Source of the DNA: Verrucomicrobium sp.
GTDB lineage: Bacteria > Verrucomicrobiota > Verrucomicrobiia > Methylacidiphilales > UBA1321
Assembly (NCBI GenBank): GCA_017849585.1
Contig: JAFIGT010000011.1
Coordinates: 1-64,000, forward strand
DNA: 64,000 nt
Reading direction: 5' to 3'
Positions 52,183 to 60,838 of the stretch are shown in pieces (position 1 is the stretch's first letter; each line of letters opens with the position of its first letter). The notes below the pieces were generated by a model that ran no database searches, was not told the DNA's origin, and worked only from the letters and a program-made list of their open reading frames with translations. The translations under genes and the position numbers were made by a program.

Positions 52183-53514
52183 ATGAAAAGCAATCTGAAG
52201 AAGCTGGTTGTGCTGGTGGGGATGGCTGTTTTGGCAGCGGCCTCGTTGCACGCACAGGACAGCAAGGCATTGGTGGAAGCGCTCGTGAAGAAGGGGGTGC
52301 TGACGGATCAGGAGGCCGAGGAAATTCGCGCCGATCTGGTCAAAGAATTCAATACCACCTCAGCGGGCAAGCTGGAAGTCAGTAAACATGTGAAGCAACT
52401 GAAGATCTACGGCGACGGCCGCTGGCGTTATGAGTATGTGGGTCAGGAAGGGCAGGCCAATGGCACCAACAATCTGCACAATTGGCAGGCTCGTTACCGG
52501 ATTCGGCTCGGTGCGGATTATGCCTTCACCGATAACTTCAAGGCGGGGTTTGAACTGGAGAGTTCCACGCAAAACGACGGCGCGAATCAGACCATCGGCT
52601 CCGGCTTCGGCAAGTTTGGCGTGAATGTGGGCCTGCTCTACCTGTCGTACAAACCGTGGGATTTCCTCACCGTGACGGGTGGTAAGATCCGCAATCCTTT
52701 CTACACCACGGACGTGTTGTGGGATACGGACGTCGCTCCCGAAGGCGCGGCGGAATTGTTCTCGTGGAATGTGGGCGACCAATGGACCGTGGGTCTGACG
52801 GCGGGACAATTCAATTACACCGAGAACACCGACAGCGCGGGGTTGACGGGTAGCAGCAGCACCAAGATGCAGGACTCGTGGATCTATGCGGCGCAGGTGC
52901 CGGTTACCTACCAGTTCGGCAAATTTGAAAGCGTTACCGTGGCTCCAGCCTTCTACAAGTTCACCGGCAACAACGCCTCCACCGTGATCACGGGTAGTCC
53001 GAGCTCACTGGGAACGCTCAGCGCGGAGAACCTGAACATCATCACCGCTCCAGGCGACGTCTCCTTTAAGGTGCTCAACAAGAAAGCCAAATTCTATTGG
53101 GACTTCGCCTACAATGTGTCGGGCGAATCGCGCATTCACCAGACCTACGGTATCGTCAATCAGAACAATGACCTCTCAGACAACGTGGCCTGGCTGGCTG
53201 GCTTTCAACTCGGTGACAACAAGAAAAAGGGAGACTGGCTCGTAGGTATCGACTTCCGCCAGATTGGCTTGGGTTCGGTGGATCCGAATCTGAACGATTC
53301 CGACTTTGGCAACGGCAATTTGAACCAACAGGGTCTCAAGCTCCGCGCCGGGTATAACTTCACGGACTTCCTGCAGGGTGGCGTGAGCTACTTCAATACA
53401 TGGAATCTCAAGGAGAATATCGCCACGACCGGGCAGACGCCCAATACGGTGGGTGGCCTCAATAACGTCAACGCGACAACACGGCTTCAGCTCGATGTTG
53501 TGTGGAAATTCTAA
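52183..53514 (+). CDS. Outer-membrane porin, first tandem copy
   Basis: 443 aa. Signal peptide (VVLVGMAVLAAASLHAQ), then a helical/acidic lead DQEAEEIRADLVKEF, then repeated amphipathic beta strands ending in the classical C-terminal phenylalanine (LQLDVVWKF). Fits the putative-porin family of Verrucomicrobiota and OprO/P-like barrels. The next porin shares most strands. Location upstream of pst genes suggests phosphate or anion uptake; unproven. It has its own terminator. Confidence 0.9.
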   Translation: MKSNLKKLVVLVGMAVLAAASLHAQDSKALVEALVKKGVLTDQEAEEIRADLVKEFNTTSAGKLEVSKHVKQLKIYGDGRWRYEYVGQEGQANGTNNLHNWQARYRIRLGADYAFTDNFKAGFELESSTQNDGANQTIGSGFGKFGVNVGLLYLSYKPWDFLTVTGGKIRNPFYTTDVLWDTDVAPEGAAELFSWNVGDQWTVGLTAGQFNYTENTDSAGLTGSSSTKMQDSWIYAAQVPVTYQFGKFESVTVAPAFYKFTGNNASTVITGSPSSLGTLSAENLNIITAPGDVSFKVLNKKAKFYWDFAYNVSGESRIHQTYGIVNQNNDLSDNVAWLAGFQLGDNKKKGDWLVGIDFRQIGLGSVDPNLNDSDFGNGNLNQQGLKLRAGYNFTDFLQGGVSYFNTWNLKENIATTGQTPNTVGGLNNVNATTRLQLDVVWKF

Positions 53515-53557
53515 AAAATCACAAAGCAGGCTTCTCCGCCCTATCTAGTACAACGCG

Positions 53558-53590
53558 AAGGCCAGTCCGGGAAACCGGGCTGGCCTTTTT
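53558..53590 (+). terminator. Intrinsic terminator after the first porin
   Basis: AAGGCCAGTCCGG and CCGGGCTGGCCTT pair with a GAAA loop, one G-T pair, and a TTTTT run follows. Strong rho-independent terminator, so porin 2 needs its own promoter. Confidence 0.9.
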
Positions 53591-53660
53591 CGTTTTCCAC
53601 GAACCGGCCTGTTGTCTGGCTACAGAGAAGGGGTTAGGTCTATTGCGCGGAAAAAGCATT

Positions 53661-53700
53661 GGTCACGGTAAGTTTTCCCAGCCGTCACACATTCGTCACA
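53661..53700 (+). promoter_or_regulatory. Pho-box-like direct repeats ahead of the second porin
   Basis: CGTCACA at 53683-53689 and again at 53694-53700, exactly 11 bp apart, with a related GGTCACG at 53661-53667 (22 bp upstream, two turns). The E. coli PhoB box is two 7-bp repeats at 11-bp spacing. The rest of 53515-53826 holds a terminator (53558-53590) and the porin leader. Confidence 0.6.
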
Positions 53701-53826
53701 AACCATCTCCATCGTGCACGGGAATTGAAGCGGTCCATTTGACTCGGGAGGTCGATGGATGCGGACGATTTAGCGGCGATTTGCAAAACGCAAGTCACCA
53801 CAAAACCTAAGGAGATAATACTAAAA

Positions 53827-55155
53827 ATGAAAAGCAGTCTGAAGAAGCTGATTGCGCTCGTGGGGATGACGGTGCTTGCCGTGTCCTCGCTGTCGGCGCA
53901 AGACAGCGGAGCGCTTGTGGAAGCGCTCGTGAAGAAGGGCGTTTTGACGGACCAAGAAGGCGAAGAAATTCGTGCCGATTTGACCAAGGAATATGCCACC
54001 ACCTCGGCTGGCAAGCTCAATGTCAGCAGCCACATCACCCAGCTCAAGCTCTACGGTGACGGTCGCCTGCGTTATGAATATGTCGGTCAGGAAGGGCAGG
54101 CCAATGGAGTGAGCAATAATCACAACTGGCGGGCGCGTTATCGCATTCGCGTGGGTGCCGATTACGTGTTCACAGATAACTTCAAGGCTGGTTTCGAGCT
54201 CGAATCCGCTACCGACAACGATAGCGCCAACCAGAGCTTCGGCAATGGCTTCGGCAAATCCAGCATCAATGTGGGCTTGATCTACTTGCAGTACAAGCCA
54301 TGGGATTTTGTCACCCTCACCGGTGGTAAAATGAAGAATCCCTTTTACACGACTGATCTCGTGTGGGATGCGGACATCAATCCGGAAGGTGCGGCGGAAG
54401 TGTTCTCGTGGGATATCAACGACCAATTCACCATTGGCGTCACAGCGGCCCAGTTCAACTACACGGAAAACACGGATAGCGCCAGCCTTACCGGCAACAG
54501 TGGCAAGATGCAGGACTCGTGGATCTATGCGGGTCAATTGCCGATGACCTACAAGTTCAGCAAGGACGTCAAAGCCACGTTGGCTCCGGGCTTCTATAGC
54601 ACCACGGGCAACAATGCTTCGACGGTGATCACCGGTTCGCCCAGCTCGACGGGAACGTTCAGCGCGATGAACCTTAACGTTATCACCGCCCCTGGCGATG
54701 TGTCGTTTAAGGTTTTCAACCAGAAAGCCAAGTTCTACTGGGATCTGGCTTACAACGCCTCGGGTGAATCCCGCGTGCACCAGACCTACGGCATCGTCAA
54801 CCAGAACAACGGCTTGGAAGACAGCATTGCGTGGTTGGTCGGTTTGCAGCTTGGTGATAACAAGAAGAAGGGCGACTGGCTGGTGGGTGTTGACTTCCGC
54901 CAGACTGGTTTGGGCGCGGTTGATCCCAACCTCGCTGACTCCGACTTCGGCAATGGCAATCTGAACCAACAGGGTGTCAAAATCCGCACGGGATACAACT
55001 TCACCGACTTCCTGCAGGGTAACATCACGTACTTCAATACGTGGAACTACAAGGAAAACATTGCCACGGCGGGTCAGGCCCCCAACAACGTGGGCGGTCT
55101 CAATGGTGTCAATGCCACCAGCCGTCTGCAGCTCGATGTCGTTTGGAAGTTCTAA
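53827..55155 (+). CDS. Outer-membrane porin, second tandem copy
   Basis: 442 aa. Start at 53827 (MKSSLKKLIALVG) with TAAGGAG about 12 bp before. Signal peptide, acidic lead (DQEGEEIRADLTKEY), beta strands and terminal LQLDVVWKF closely follow porin 1 throughout, so this is a recent tandem duplication, leaders included (ACCTAAGGAGA in both). It precedes pstS with only a hairpin between. Likely a phosphate-responsive barrel given the upstream direct repeats. Confidence 0.9.
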   Translation: MKSSLKKLIALVGMTVLAVSSLSAQDSGALVEALVKKGVLTDQEGEEIRADLTKEYATTSAGKLNVSSHITQLKLYGDGRLRYEYVGQEGQANGVSNNHNWRARYRIRVGADYVFTDNFKAGFELESATDNDSANQSFGNGFGKSSINVGLIYLQYKPWDFVTLTGGKMKNPFYTTDLVWDADINPEGAAEVFSWDINDQFTIGVTAAQFNYTENTDSASLTGNSGKMQDSWIYAGQLPMTYKFSKDVKATLAPGFYSTTGNNASTVITGSPSSTGTFSAMNLNVITAPGDVSFKVFNQKAKFYWDLAYNASGESRVHQTYGIVNQNNGLEDSIAWLVGLQLGDNKKKGDWLVGVDFRQTGLGAVDPNLADSDFGNGNLNQQGVKIRTGYNFTDFLQGNITYFNTWNYKENIATAGQAPNNVGGLNGVNATSRLQLDVVWKF

Positions 55156-55205
55156 ATTTGGTTTGAACTGGAAGAAAGTAACTCCTTCTCTTCTATGAGG
55201 GCGAT

Positions 55206-55231
55206 CCGGTCCGGGTGAAAACCCGGGCCGG
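55206..55231 (+). terminator. Hairpin between porin 2 and pstS (possible attenuator)
   Basis: CCGGTCCGGGT and ACCCGGGCCGG with GAAA loop; a single mismatch and no T run. It would reduce but not abolish read-through into pstS, so it may tune the porin to PstS ratio. Confidence 0.6.
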
Positions 55232-55270
55232 AAGGGCTCGACAAAAAACTCCTCAAAAATACAAAAAAAC

Positions 55271-56086
55271 ATGAAACTCAAATCTCTCCTCGCCATGGTT
55301 CTGGCCTGCGCGACTGCCTTGGGCAGCGCTCATGCCGAAAAGTTGGTTATCAAGGGTTCCGACACCCTCGGCGCCAAGCTGGTTCCCCAGTTGGCCGAGC
55401 AGTTCAAGGCCGCCAATCCTGGCACCACCTTTGAAATTGCGGCCGAAGGCTCCACCACTGGCATCGCTGCCATTATTGACGGAACGGCCGACATCGGCAT
55501 GTCCAGCCGTCGTGCCAAGTCCACGGAAGTTTCTTCCGCGGTCGCCGGAGGCAAGAATCTCAAGCCCACGATCGTGGCTTATGACGGTATTGCAATCATC
55601 GTGAACGCCAACAATCCGATCAAGGGGCTTACCAAGAAGCAGGTCGAACAAATCTTCACGGGTGACGTGACGGACTGGAGCGCGGTCGGTGGTAAGCCGG
55701 GCCCGATCTCCATCTATACCCGTAATACTTCCTCGGGTACCTACTCTGATTTCAAGGAATTGGCCATGAAGAAGCGTGATTACGCCGGTGCTGCCCAGAA
55801 GCTGGCTGGTAACGAGCAGATCGCCTCCGAAGTGGGCAAAAATGCCAACGGTATCGGTTATGTGGGTCTGGCCTATGACAAGGCTCCCGGCACCAAAGTG
55901 GTTCCCATTGAAGGTGCGACTCCGAGCGTGGCCTCGGTGCAGGGCAAGAGCTATCCCTACGCCCGCCCGACCTTCTACTACACCAACGGCGACGCCACGG
56001 GTATTGCGGCGAAGTTTGTGGCCTTCACCCTGAGCCCTGCCGGTCAGAAGACCGTCACCTCGGTTGGTTTCGTTCCGGTCAAGTAA
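55271..56086 (+). CDS. pstS: Phosphate ABC transporter substrate-binding protein PstS
   Basis: 271 aa. Signal peptide (LLAMVLACATALGSAHA), then a two-lobe binding protein: IKGSDTLGAKLVPQLA, AAEGSTTGIAAI, IGMSSRRAKSTE, IYTRNTSSGTY and GNEQIASEVGKNANGIGYVG place phosphate-binding Ser, Thr, Arg and Asp residues. Captures phosphate in the periplasm for PstCAB. First of the contiguous pst run; a strong terminator follows, so it may be the most abundant product. Confidence 0.95.
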   Translation: MKLKSLLAMVLACATALGSAHAEKLVIKGSDTLGAKLVPQLAEQFKAANPGTTFEIAAEGSTTGIAAIIDGTADIGMSSRRAKSTEVSSAVAGGKNLKPTIVAYDGIAIIVNANNPIKGLTKKQVEQIFTGDVTDWSAVGGKPGPISIYTRNTSSGTYSDFKELAMKKRDYAGAAQKLAGNEQIASEVGKNANGIGYVGLAYDKAPGTKVVPIEGATPSVASVQGKSYPYARPTFYYTNGDATGIAAKFVAFTLSPAGQKTVTSVGFVPVK

Positions 56087-56106
56087 TTCGCTCCTCGTAT
56101 TTGCAC

Positions 56107-56142
56107 AAAAGCCCGCTGGCTGTGCCTTGTCAGCGGGCTTTT
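56107..56142 (+). terminator. Intrinsic terminator between pstS and pstC
   Basis: AAAAGCCCGCTG and CAGCGGGCTTTT stem of 12 bp, 12-nt loop, then T residues. Partial read-through would give excess PstS over the membrane subunits, the usual ratio need in binding-protein transporters. Confidence 0.85.
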
Positions 56143-56175
56143 TCACGCCAGACTCAATCGACTCCACCACACACC

Positions 56176-57792
56176 ATGAGTACCAGCGCCAAAATCAAAC
56201 GGCTCGATCAGCGTCCCATGAAGGATGCGATTCTGAGTAAGAATAAATTCCGCTTTTTGGGTCTGACGCTGGACGATTTCATCAAGTATTTCTTTCAGGG
56301 CAATGCGATGATCGCCATCGTGGTTCTTGCCCTTATCACCATCTCTCTTTTTTCTTCCGGCATCTGGTTCATTCCGCAGAATTATCAGAACCTTGTCGTC
56401 TATCGCCAGGCTGGCCTGGAATATGTCGATTACCTCCGCCAGGAAATTGACGATCACACCGCGCTCACTCGTTACCTCTCCAATTTGCGTTTGCAGCAGA
56501 TGCAGTTGCTCCTGAAAGAGGGTAAATCGCCCGAGGAGGCGCAGACCGCGCTCGCCCCGCTCGATGCTTTTATCGCCGCCTATGGCGATGCCGCCACACC
56601 GCTCAACGACATGCTAAGTGAGCAGACCGATATTGCTTCCGCTATCAAGGACAAGCACAACAGCCAGCAGGAAGAGCTACATGGCAGGGAGCTGCTCCTC
56701 AAGGCCGGAAAAAAGGAGGAAGCAGCCGCACTTCAAGTGGAACCGATAGACTTTAAAGCTTCGGTGCAGCCCTTGCTCGACATGCGCGATGCCTATATCG
56801 AGGCGAATGGCATTTTTGCTGAAACTCTCAGCAATCTGATCTTCCATCCCCCGCGCATGGTGAGCCGTTCGCTGCAACCGAAGATGGATCGATTCCGCGA
56901 ACTGAGCCGGACCTATCTCATTGAACTCCCCAAGTATGAGGACCAGATTTTGAATTGGGAGCAATTCAAGCCCATTCCGAAATACAAAGCGGTCACCTCC
57001 TTCCTCTTTGGCCGTCAATGGCTGACGGCGAGCTTTTGGCAGGATTGGTACGGGATCATTCCGCTACTGGTCGGTTCGCTCACGGTTTCGTTTGTGGCGC
57101 TTGTCATCGCGATTCCCTTCGGCGTGGGCGCGGCGATCTATATCAACCAGATCGCAAGTCCGACGGAGCAAAATCTGATCAAGCCCTACATCGAGTTCAT
57201 CTCGGCGATTCCCTCTGTGGTGCTTGGTTTCTTCGGCATCGCGGTGCTGGGACAATCGATGCGCTGGCTCTCGCAACAGGAATGGCTGGCTTGGGTGCCA
57301 GGCTTCCCAATTCAGGAGCGCCTGAATATCTTCACGGCGGGCGCTCTGCTCGCACTTATGGCCGTTCCGACTATCTTCACGCTTACGGAAGATGCGATCA
57401 ATAACGTGCCCCGCGCATTCAAGGAGGCCTCCTATGCCTTGGGTGCGACCCGCTTGCAGACGATCCTCAAGATCATGATTCCCGCCTCGCTCTCCGGCAT
57501 CATCTCGGCGGTGCTGCTCGGTCTCGGTCGTGTGGTAGGTGAGACGATGGTCGTGCTCCTCTGCGCGGGTGGTCGCATTGAAATTCCCGACTTCACGCAG
57601 GGCTTGGGAGCCTTCTTCCAGCCGGTGCACACCATGACCGGTATCATCGCCCAGGAAATGGGCGAGGTCGTTCAGGGCAGCATCCATTTCCACGCACTTT
57701 TCATGGTCGGCATCATTTTGTTCCTGCTCTCGCTGGTGATCAATTACCTCGCGCAGCAGGTGGTGCACAAATACAAGATTTCGATTGGGTAA
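56176..57792 (+). CDS. pstC: Phosphate ABC transporter permease PstC with large insertion
   Basis: 538 aa against about 310-330 usual. One membrane helix (about 44-64, AMIAIVVLALITISLFSSG) is followed by about 220 residues rich in charged helix and coiled-coil character (LRQEIDDHTALTRYLSNLRL, DFKASVQPLLDMRDAYIEAN), then the permease core with FGVGAAIYINQIASP, EFISAIPSVVLGFFG and the EAA-like loop FKEASYALGATRLQTILKI. The insert should be periplasmic. The ATG at 56176 follows the terminator. Confidence 0.93.
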   Translation: MSTSAKIKRLDQRPMKDAILSKNKFRFLGLTLDDFIKYFFQGNAMIAIVVLALITISLFSSGIWFIPQNYQNLVVYRQAGLEYVDYLRQEIDDHTALTRYLSNLRLQQMQLLLKEGKSPEEAQTALAPLDAFIAAYGDAATPLNDMLSEQTDIASAIKDKHNSQQEELHGRELLLKAGKKEEAAALQVEPIDFKASVQPLLDMRDAYIEANGIFAETLSNLIFHPPRMVSRSLQPKMDRFRELSRTYLIELPKYEDQILNWEQFKPIPKYKAVTSFLFGRQWLTASFWQDWYGIIPLLVGSLTVSFVALVIAIPFGVGAAIYINQIASPTEQNLIKPYIEFISAIPSVVLGFFGIAVLGQSMRWLSQQEWLAWVPGFPIQERLNIFTAGALLALMAVPTIFTLTEDAINNVPRAFKEASYALGATRLQTILKIMIPASLSGIISAVLLGLGRVVGETMVVLLCAGGRIEIPDFTQGLGAFFQPVHTMTGIIAQEMGEVVQGSIHFHALFMVGIILFLLSLVINYLAQQVVHKYKISIG

Positions 57793-57814
57793 CCCGCACA
57801 CGAGAACATAACCC

Positions 57815-58855
57815 ATGCACGCCCCCAATAATCCTTTTCGCAAGCAAGTCACGGCCAACCTGCGTATTGAGGCCGGTATCAATTGGCTCCTGCGTCTTTG
57901 CGCCTATGCCATTGTGATCGCCGCTTCGATCATCTTCCTGACTATTTTCTGGAAGGGTTCGAAAGCCCTCGTGCAGCCCACCTTCCCATTCATCAATATC
58001 GGCTTCCTCACCGAGCGGCCCGAGACCTTGCATGTGCTTGAGAAGGAGGGCAGTCCCACTCTTTCCATGGGAGATCGTGAGTTTCGTGAATTCGAGAAAA
58101 CGCACGATATCAGCGCTTACAAGAAGGCGAGTTATGTCTATGCCGCGGGCGGCATTTTCCCCAATATTGTCGGAACGGTGCTACTTGTGATTGGGTCAAT
58201 GACCATTGCGTTGGTGCTTGGCATCTTCAGTGCCATCTACCTCAGCGAGTACAGTCGCCAAGGCCCGTTCATTCATATGGTGCGACTGGCGATTCTCAAC
58301 CTGGCTGGCGTCCCCTCGATTGTCTTTGGGCTCTTCGGTTTCGGCATGTTCGTACTCGCTTTCAACTGGGGTGTGTCGCTGCTCGCGGGCTGGTTCACGC
58401 TCGCCTTCATGGTCCTGCCCGTCATCATCACGGCCAGCGAAGAGTCGTTGCGTGCGGTGCCCAAAGGTTTCCGCGAAGGTTCCCTCGCACTCGGCGCGAC
58501 GCAATGGCAAACCATTCGTCAGAACGTCCTTCCCTATGCGCTGCCTGGTATTTTGACTTCCTCTATCCTTGGCATTGCCCGCGTGGCGGGTGAGACGGCG
58601 CCGATCATGTTCACGGCAGCATTCGTCATGCGCGACGAAATGCCATGGCAGGTGAAGCATTTCACGGATTTCTTTTTCCAGGGCGTCATGGCCCTCCCGT
58701 ACCACATTTATGTTGTGAGTTCCAAAATCCCGCAGAATGAGTATACTGAAAAGGTTCAGTACGGGACGGCTTTTGTTTTCCTGGTGGTTGTCATCGGCAT
58801 CGCGCTGGCCTCGGTCATGGCGCGCATCAAGATGCGTAACCGCTATAAATGGTAG
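57815..58855 (+). CDS. pstA: Phosphate ABC transporter permease PstA
   Basis: 346 aa. One N-terminal helix ([21 protein letters not shown]), a periplasmic loop of about 60 residues that is longer than usual, then the permease core with [32 protein letters not shown] and the EAA loop [19 protein letters not shown]. Pairs with PstC. 22 bp after pstC; no Shine-Dalgarno seen. Confidence 0.95.
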   Translation: MHAPNNPFRKQVTANLRIEAGINWLLRLCAYAIVIAASIIFLTIFWKGSKALVQPTFPFINIGFLTERPETLHVLEKEGSPTLSMGDREFREFEKTHDISAYKKASYVYAAGGIFPNIVGTVLLVIGSMTIALVLGIFSAIYLSEYSRQGPFIHMVRLAILNLAGVPSIVFGLFGFGMFVLAFNWGVSLLAGWFTLAFMVLPVIITASEESLRAVPKGFREGSLALGATQWQTIRQNVLPYALPGILTSSILGIARVAGETAPIMFTAAFVMRDEMPWQVKHFTDFFFQGVMALPYHIYVVSSKIPQNEYTEKVQYGTAFVFLVVVIGIALASVMARIKMRNRYKW

Positions 58856-58873
58856 GAAGAAAAAGGAGGCCCC

Positions 58874-59755
58874 ATGAACGAGAATGCCCCCGCAGTCAAA
58901 CCACACCACACGGTGAACTATATGAGTGAATCCCAAGCATCGGAAAGCGCGCGTCCTTCGGAAACGCTGGCGATTGAGCCCGAGCATCACAAGCGCGCCC
59001 GCACGCTGATTGACATTGAGCATGTTGATTTTTTCTATGGCAAATCGCACGCGCTCCACGACATTAATCTCAAGATCAAGGAGAAGCTCGTCACCGCTTT
59101 CATCGGACCATCCGGTTGCGGCAAATCCACGCTGCTGCGCTGCCTGAACCGCATGAACGATCTCATCGACGGCACGCGAGTGGCCAACGGCGCGATCAAG
59201 ATTCATGGTGTGGACATTTACAATCCCGATGTCGATGTCATCGAATTGCGCAAACGCGTCGGCATGGTCTTCCAGAAGTCCAATCCCTTCCCGAAATCCA
59301 TTTACGAGAACATCGTCTACGGTCTGCGCTTGCAGGGCATCAACAACAAATCGCGCCTCGATGAAGTCGTGGAGCGTTCCCTGCGCGGAGCCGCGCTCTG
59401 GGAGGAAGTGCGCGATCGTCTGCATGATAGCGCGCTCGGCCTTTCCGGTGGTCAACAGCAGCGCTTGTGTATCGCCCGCGCCATCGCGGTCGAGCCCGAG
59501 ATCATCCTGATGGATGAACCGTGTTCCGCGCTTGATCCCATCGCGACGGCGAAGGTCGAGGAGCTGATTCACGAACTCAAGAAGGACTACACGATTGTCA
59601 TCGTCACGCACAACATGCAGCAGGCGGGTCGCTGTTCGGACATGACGGCATTCTTCTATCTCGGCAAGCTCATTGAGTTCGACGCCACGGAAAAGATCTT
59701 CACCAACCCATCTCAGAAGCAAACCGAAGACTACATCACCGGCCGTTTCGGTTGA
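58874..59755 (+). CDS. pstB: Phosphate ABC transporter ATPase PstB
   Basis: 293 aa. An N-terminal lead of about 40 residues is longer than in E. coli. Walker [10 protein letters not shown], the PstB-specific [10 protein letters not shown], signature [12 protein letters not shown], Walker [13 protein letters not shown] and the switch His in VTHNMQQA are intact. Drives phosphate import. GGAGG lies 5 bp before the ATG at 58874. Start at Met17 (58922) is a possible shorter form. Confidence 0.96.
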   Translation: MNENAPAVKPHHTVNYMSESQASESARPSETLAIEPEHHKRARTLIDIEHVDFFYGKSHALHDINLKIKEKLVTAFIGPSGCGKSTLLRCLNRMNDLIDGTRVANGAIKIHGVDIYNPDVDVIELRKRVGMVFQKSNPFPKSIYENIVYGLRLQGINNKSRLDEVVERSLRGAALWEEVRDRLHDSALGLSGGQQQRLCIARAIAVEPEIILMDEPCSALDPIATAKVEELIHELKKDYTIVIVTHNMQQAGRCSDMTAFFYLGKLIEFDATEKIFTNPSQKQTEDYITGRFG

Positions 59756-59787
59756 TGGAGCCACCGGTATCCGAAAATGGAAGCCTT

Positions 59788-59821
59788 CCACACTCCCCCG
59801 GCGCTACGCCGGGATGTGTGG
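59788..59821. repeat. Palindromic hairpin between pstB and phoU
   Basis: CCCGGCG (59797-59803), CTA loop, CGCCGGG (59807-59813), with an outer CCACAC/GTGTGG pair (59788-59821). A 3-nt-loop intergenic palindrome of the same style as others in the window; it can give partial termination before phoU. Confidence 0.65.
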
Positions 59822-59889
59822 TCTGTTCTTGGATGAACTAAAGAATTGCTATAATCTCCGATCATCGTTTTGACCTTTGCCTTCTCCAC

Positions 59890-60546
59890 ATGAATACTCC
59901 TTCCTCCGTCCACCTGGCCAAACTGCGCGAGACCCTGCTGATGATGTCGAGCCTGGCAGACCGCAATCTGAACCTTGCCCTCAAATCGCTGGTGGAACGC
60001 GATTCCAAACTGGCCGAAACGGTGGAAGCCGAGGACAGCCAGCTCGATCAGCTCGAGGTCAGCGTCGATGAACAGGTCATCGCCCATATGGCGCTGCACG
60101 CCCCGGTGGCGACCGATTGCCGCTTCATGCTCGTCGCTTCGAAGATCTCCAACAACCTCGAGCGCATCGGTGATCAGGCTGTCAGCATCGCCCGGCGCGC
60201 CAAGGAGCTCAACGGCGAACCGTTGCTCAAGCCGCTGATCGATATCCCCCGCATGGGCGATATTGCCCTCAATATGCTGCGTGACAGCATCACTTCCTTT
60301 GTCTACGGGAAGCCGGAGATCACGGCGGAAATCATCAAACGGGACAAGATCGTCGACGAGATCAACCGTCAGCTTGCCCGGGAACTGACCAGCTACATGA
60401 TGGAAGACCCCAGTACGATCACCCGCGCGCTGAATCTCCTGCTGGTGTCCCGCTGTCTCGAACGGGTGGCCGATCACACCAAGAATATCGCCGAGGAAGT
60501 CTACTATCTCTATCAGGCCAAGGATATACGTCACGCGACGGTGTAA
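59890..60546 (+). CDS. phoU: Phosphate transport system regulator PhoU
   Basis: 218 aa, two-repeat three-helix bundle. DSQLDQLEVSVDEQVIAHMA and DKIVDEINRQLARELTSYMM are the paired ExxxD metal-binding repeats; LERIGDQAVSIARRAKEL and LERVADHTKNIAEEVYYL are the second repeats. Links PstSCAB to PhoR to repress the Pho regulon in phosphate-rich cells. No phoB or phoR is in the window. Ends the phosphate locus. Confidence 0.96.
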   Translation: MNTPSSVHLAKLRETLLMMSSLADRNLNLALKSLVERDSKLAETVEAEDSQLDQLEVSVDEQVIAHMALHAPVATDCRFMLVASKISNNLERIGDQAVSIARRAKELNGEPLLKPLIDIPRMGDIALNMLRDSITSFVYGKPEITAEIIKRDKIVDEINRQLARELTSYMMEDPSTITRALNLLLVSRCLERVADHTKNIAEEVYYLYQAKDIRHATV

Positions 60547-60575
60547 CGGTGCAGGCAAAACATCCTGTTGCCTAA

Positions 60576-60796
60576 GAGCCTATTTACGATCTTATCGGGG
60601 GTGGCGTTGCCAAGGTTTTTGCTGCCTGCCTCGACAACGCCGCTCGGCGGCAAAAGACCGGCAATCCTTTGGACTGGGCTGTTAGGGTGGGCGCAGGCTT
60701 CGTGGCGGCGCTCCTCCGGTATTTTTCAAATACCATCGTCGCTAGCGCCTCGCCTCCCGGCCCCAGCGCCACCTCGATAAGATCGTAAACAGGCTC
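60576..60796. mobile_element. 221-bp MITE-like element with 30-bp inverted ends and TAA duplication
   Basis: Left end GAGCCTATTTACGATCTTAT and right end (reversed) GAGCCTGTTTACGATCTTAT match over about 31 bp with one substitution and a small indel near GGTGGCG. Both ends are flanked by TAA (60573-60575 and 60797-60799), a likely 3-bp target duplication as made by IS5-group elements. The interior has a GGTATTT/AAATACC hairpin and a short minus-strand frame with no known domain, no transposase. It lies between phoU and the glycosyltransferase gene. Confidence 0.75.
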
Positions 60797-60838
60797 TAAG
60801 AGTGGATTTTCGCGGGGCTTTGGTCTATACCGGGCCAA

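Noticed and set aside
58196-59791. 531-codon frame antisense to pstA and pstB
   Set aside because: Walker motifs and permease motifs are on the plus strand.
60584-60838. 84-codon minus-strand frame inside the MITE
   Set aside because: It starts outside the element and runs into its inverted end; no transposase motif.
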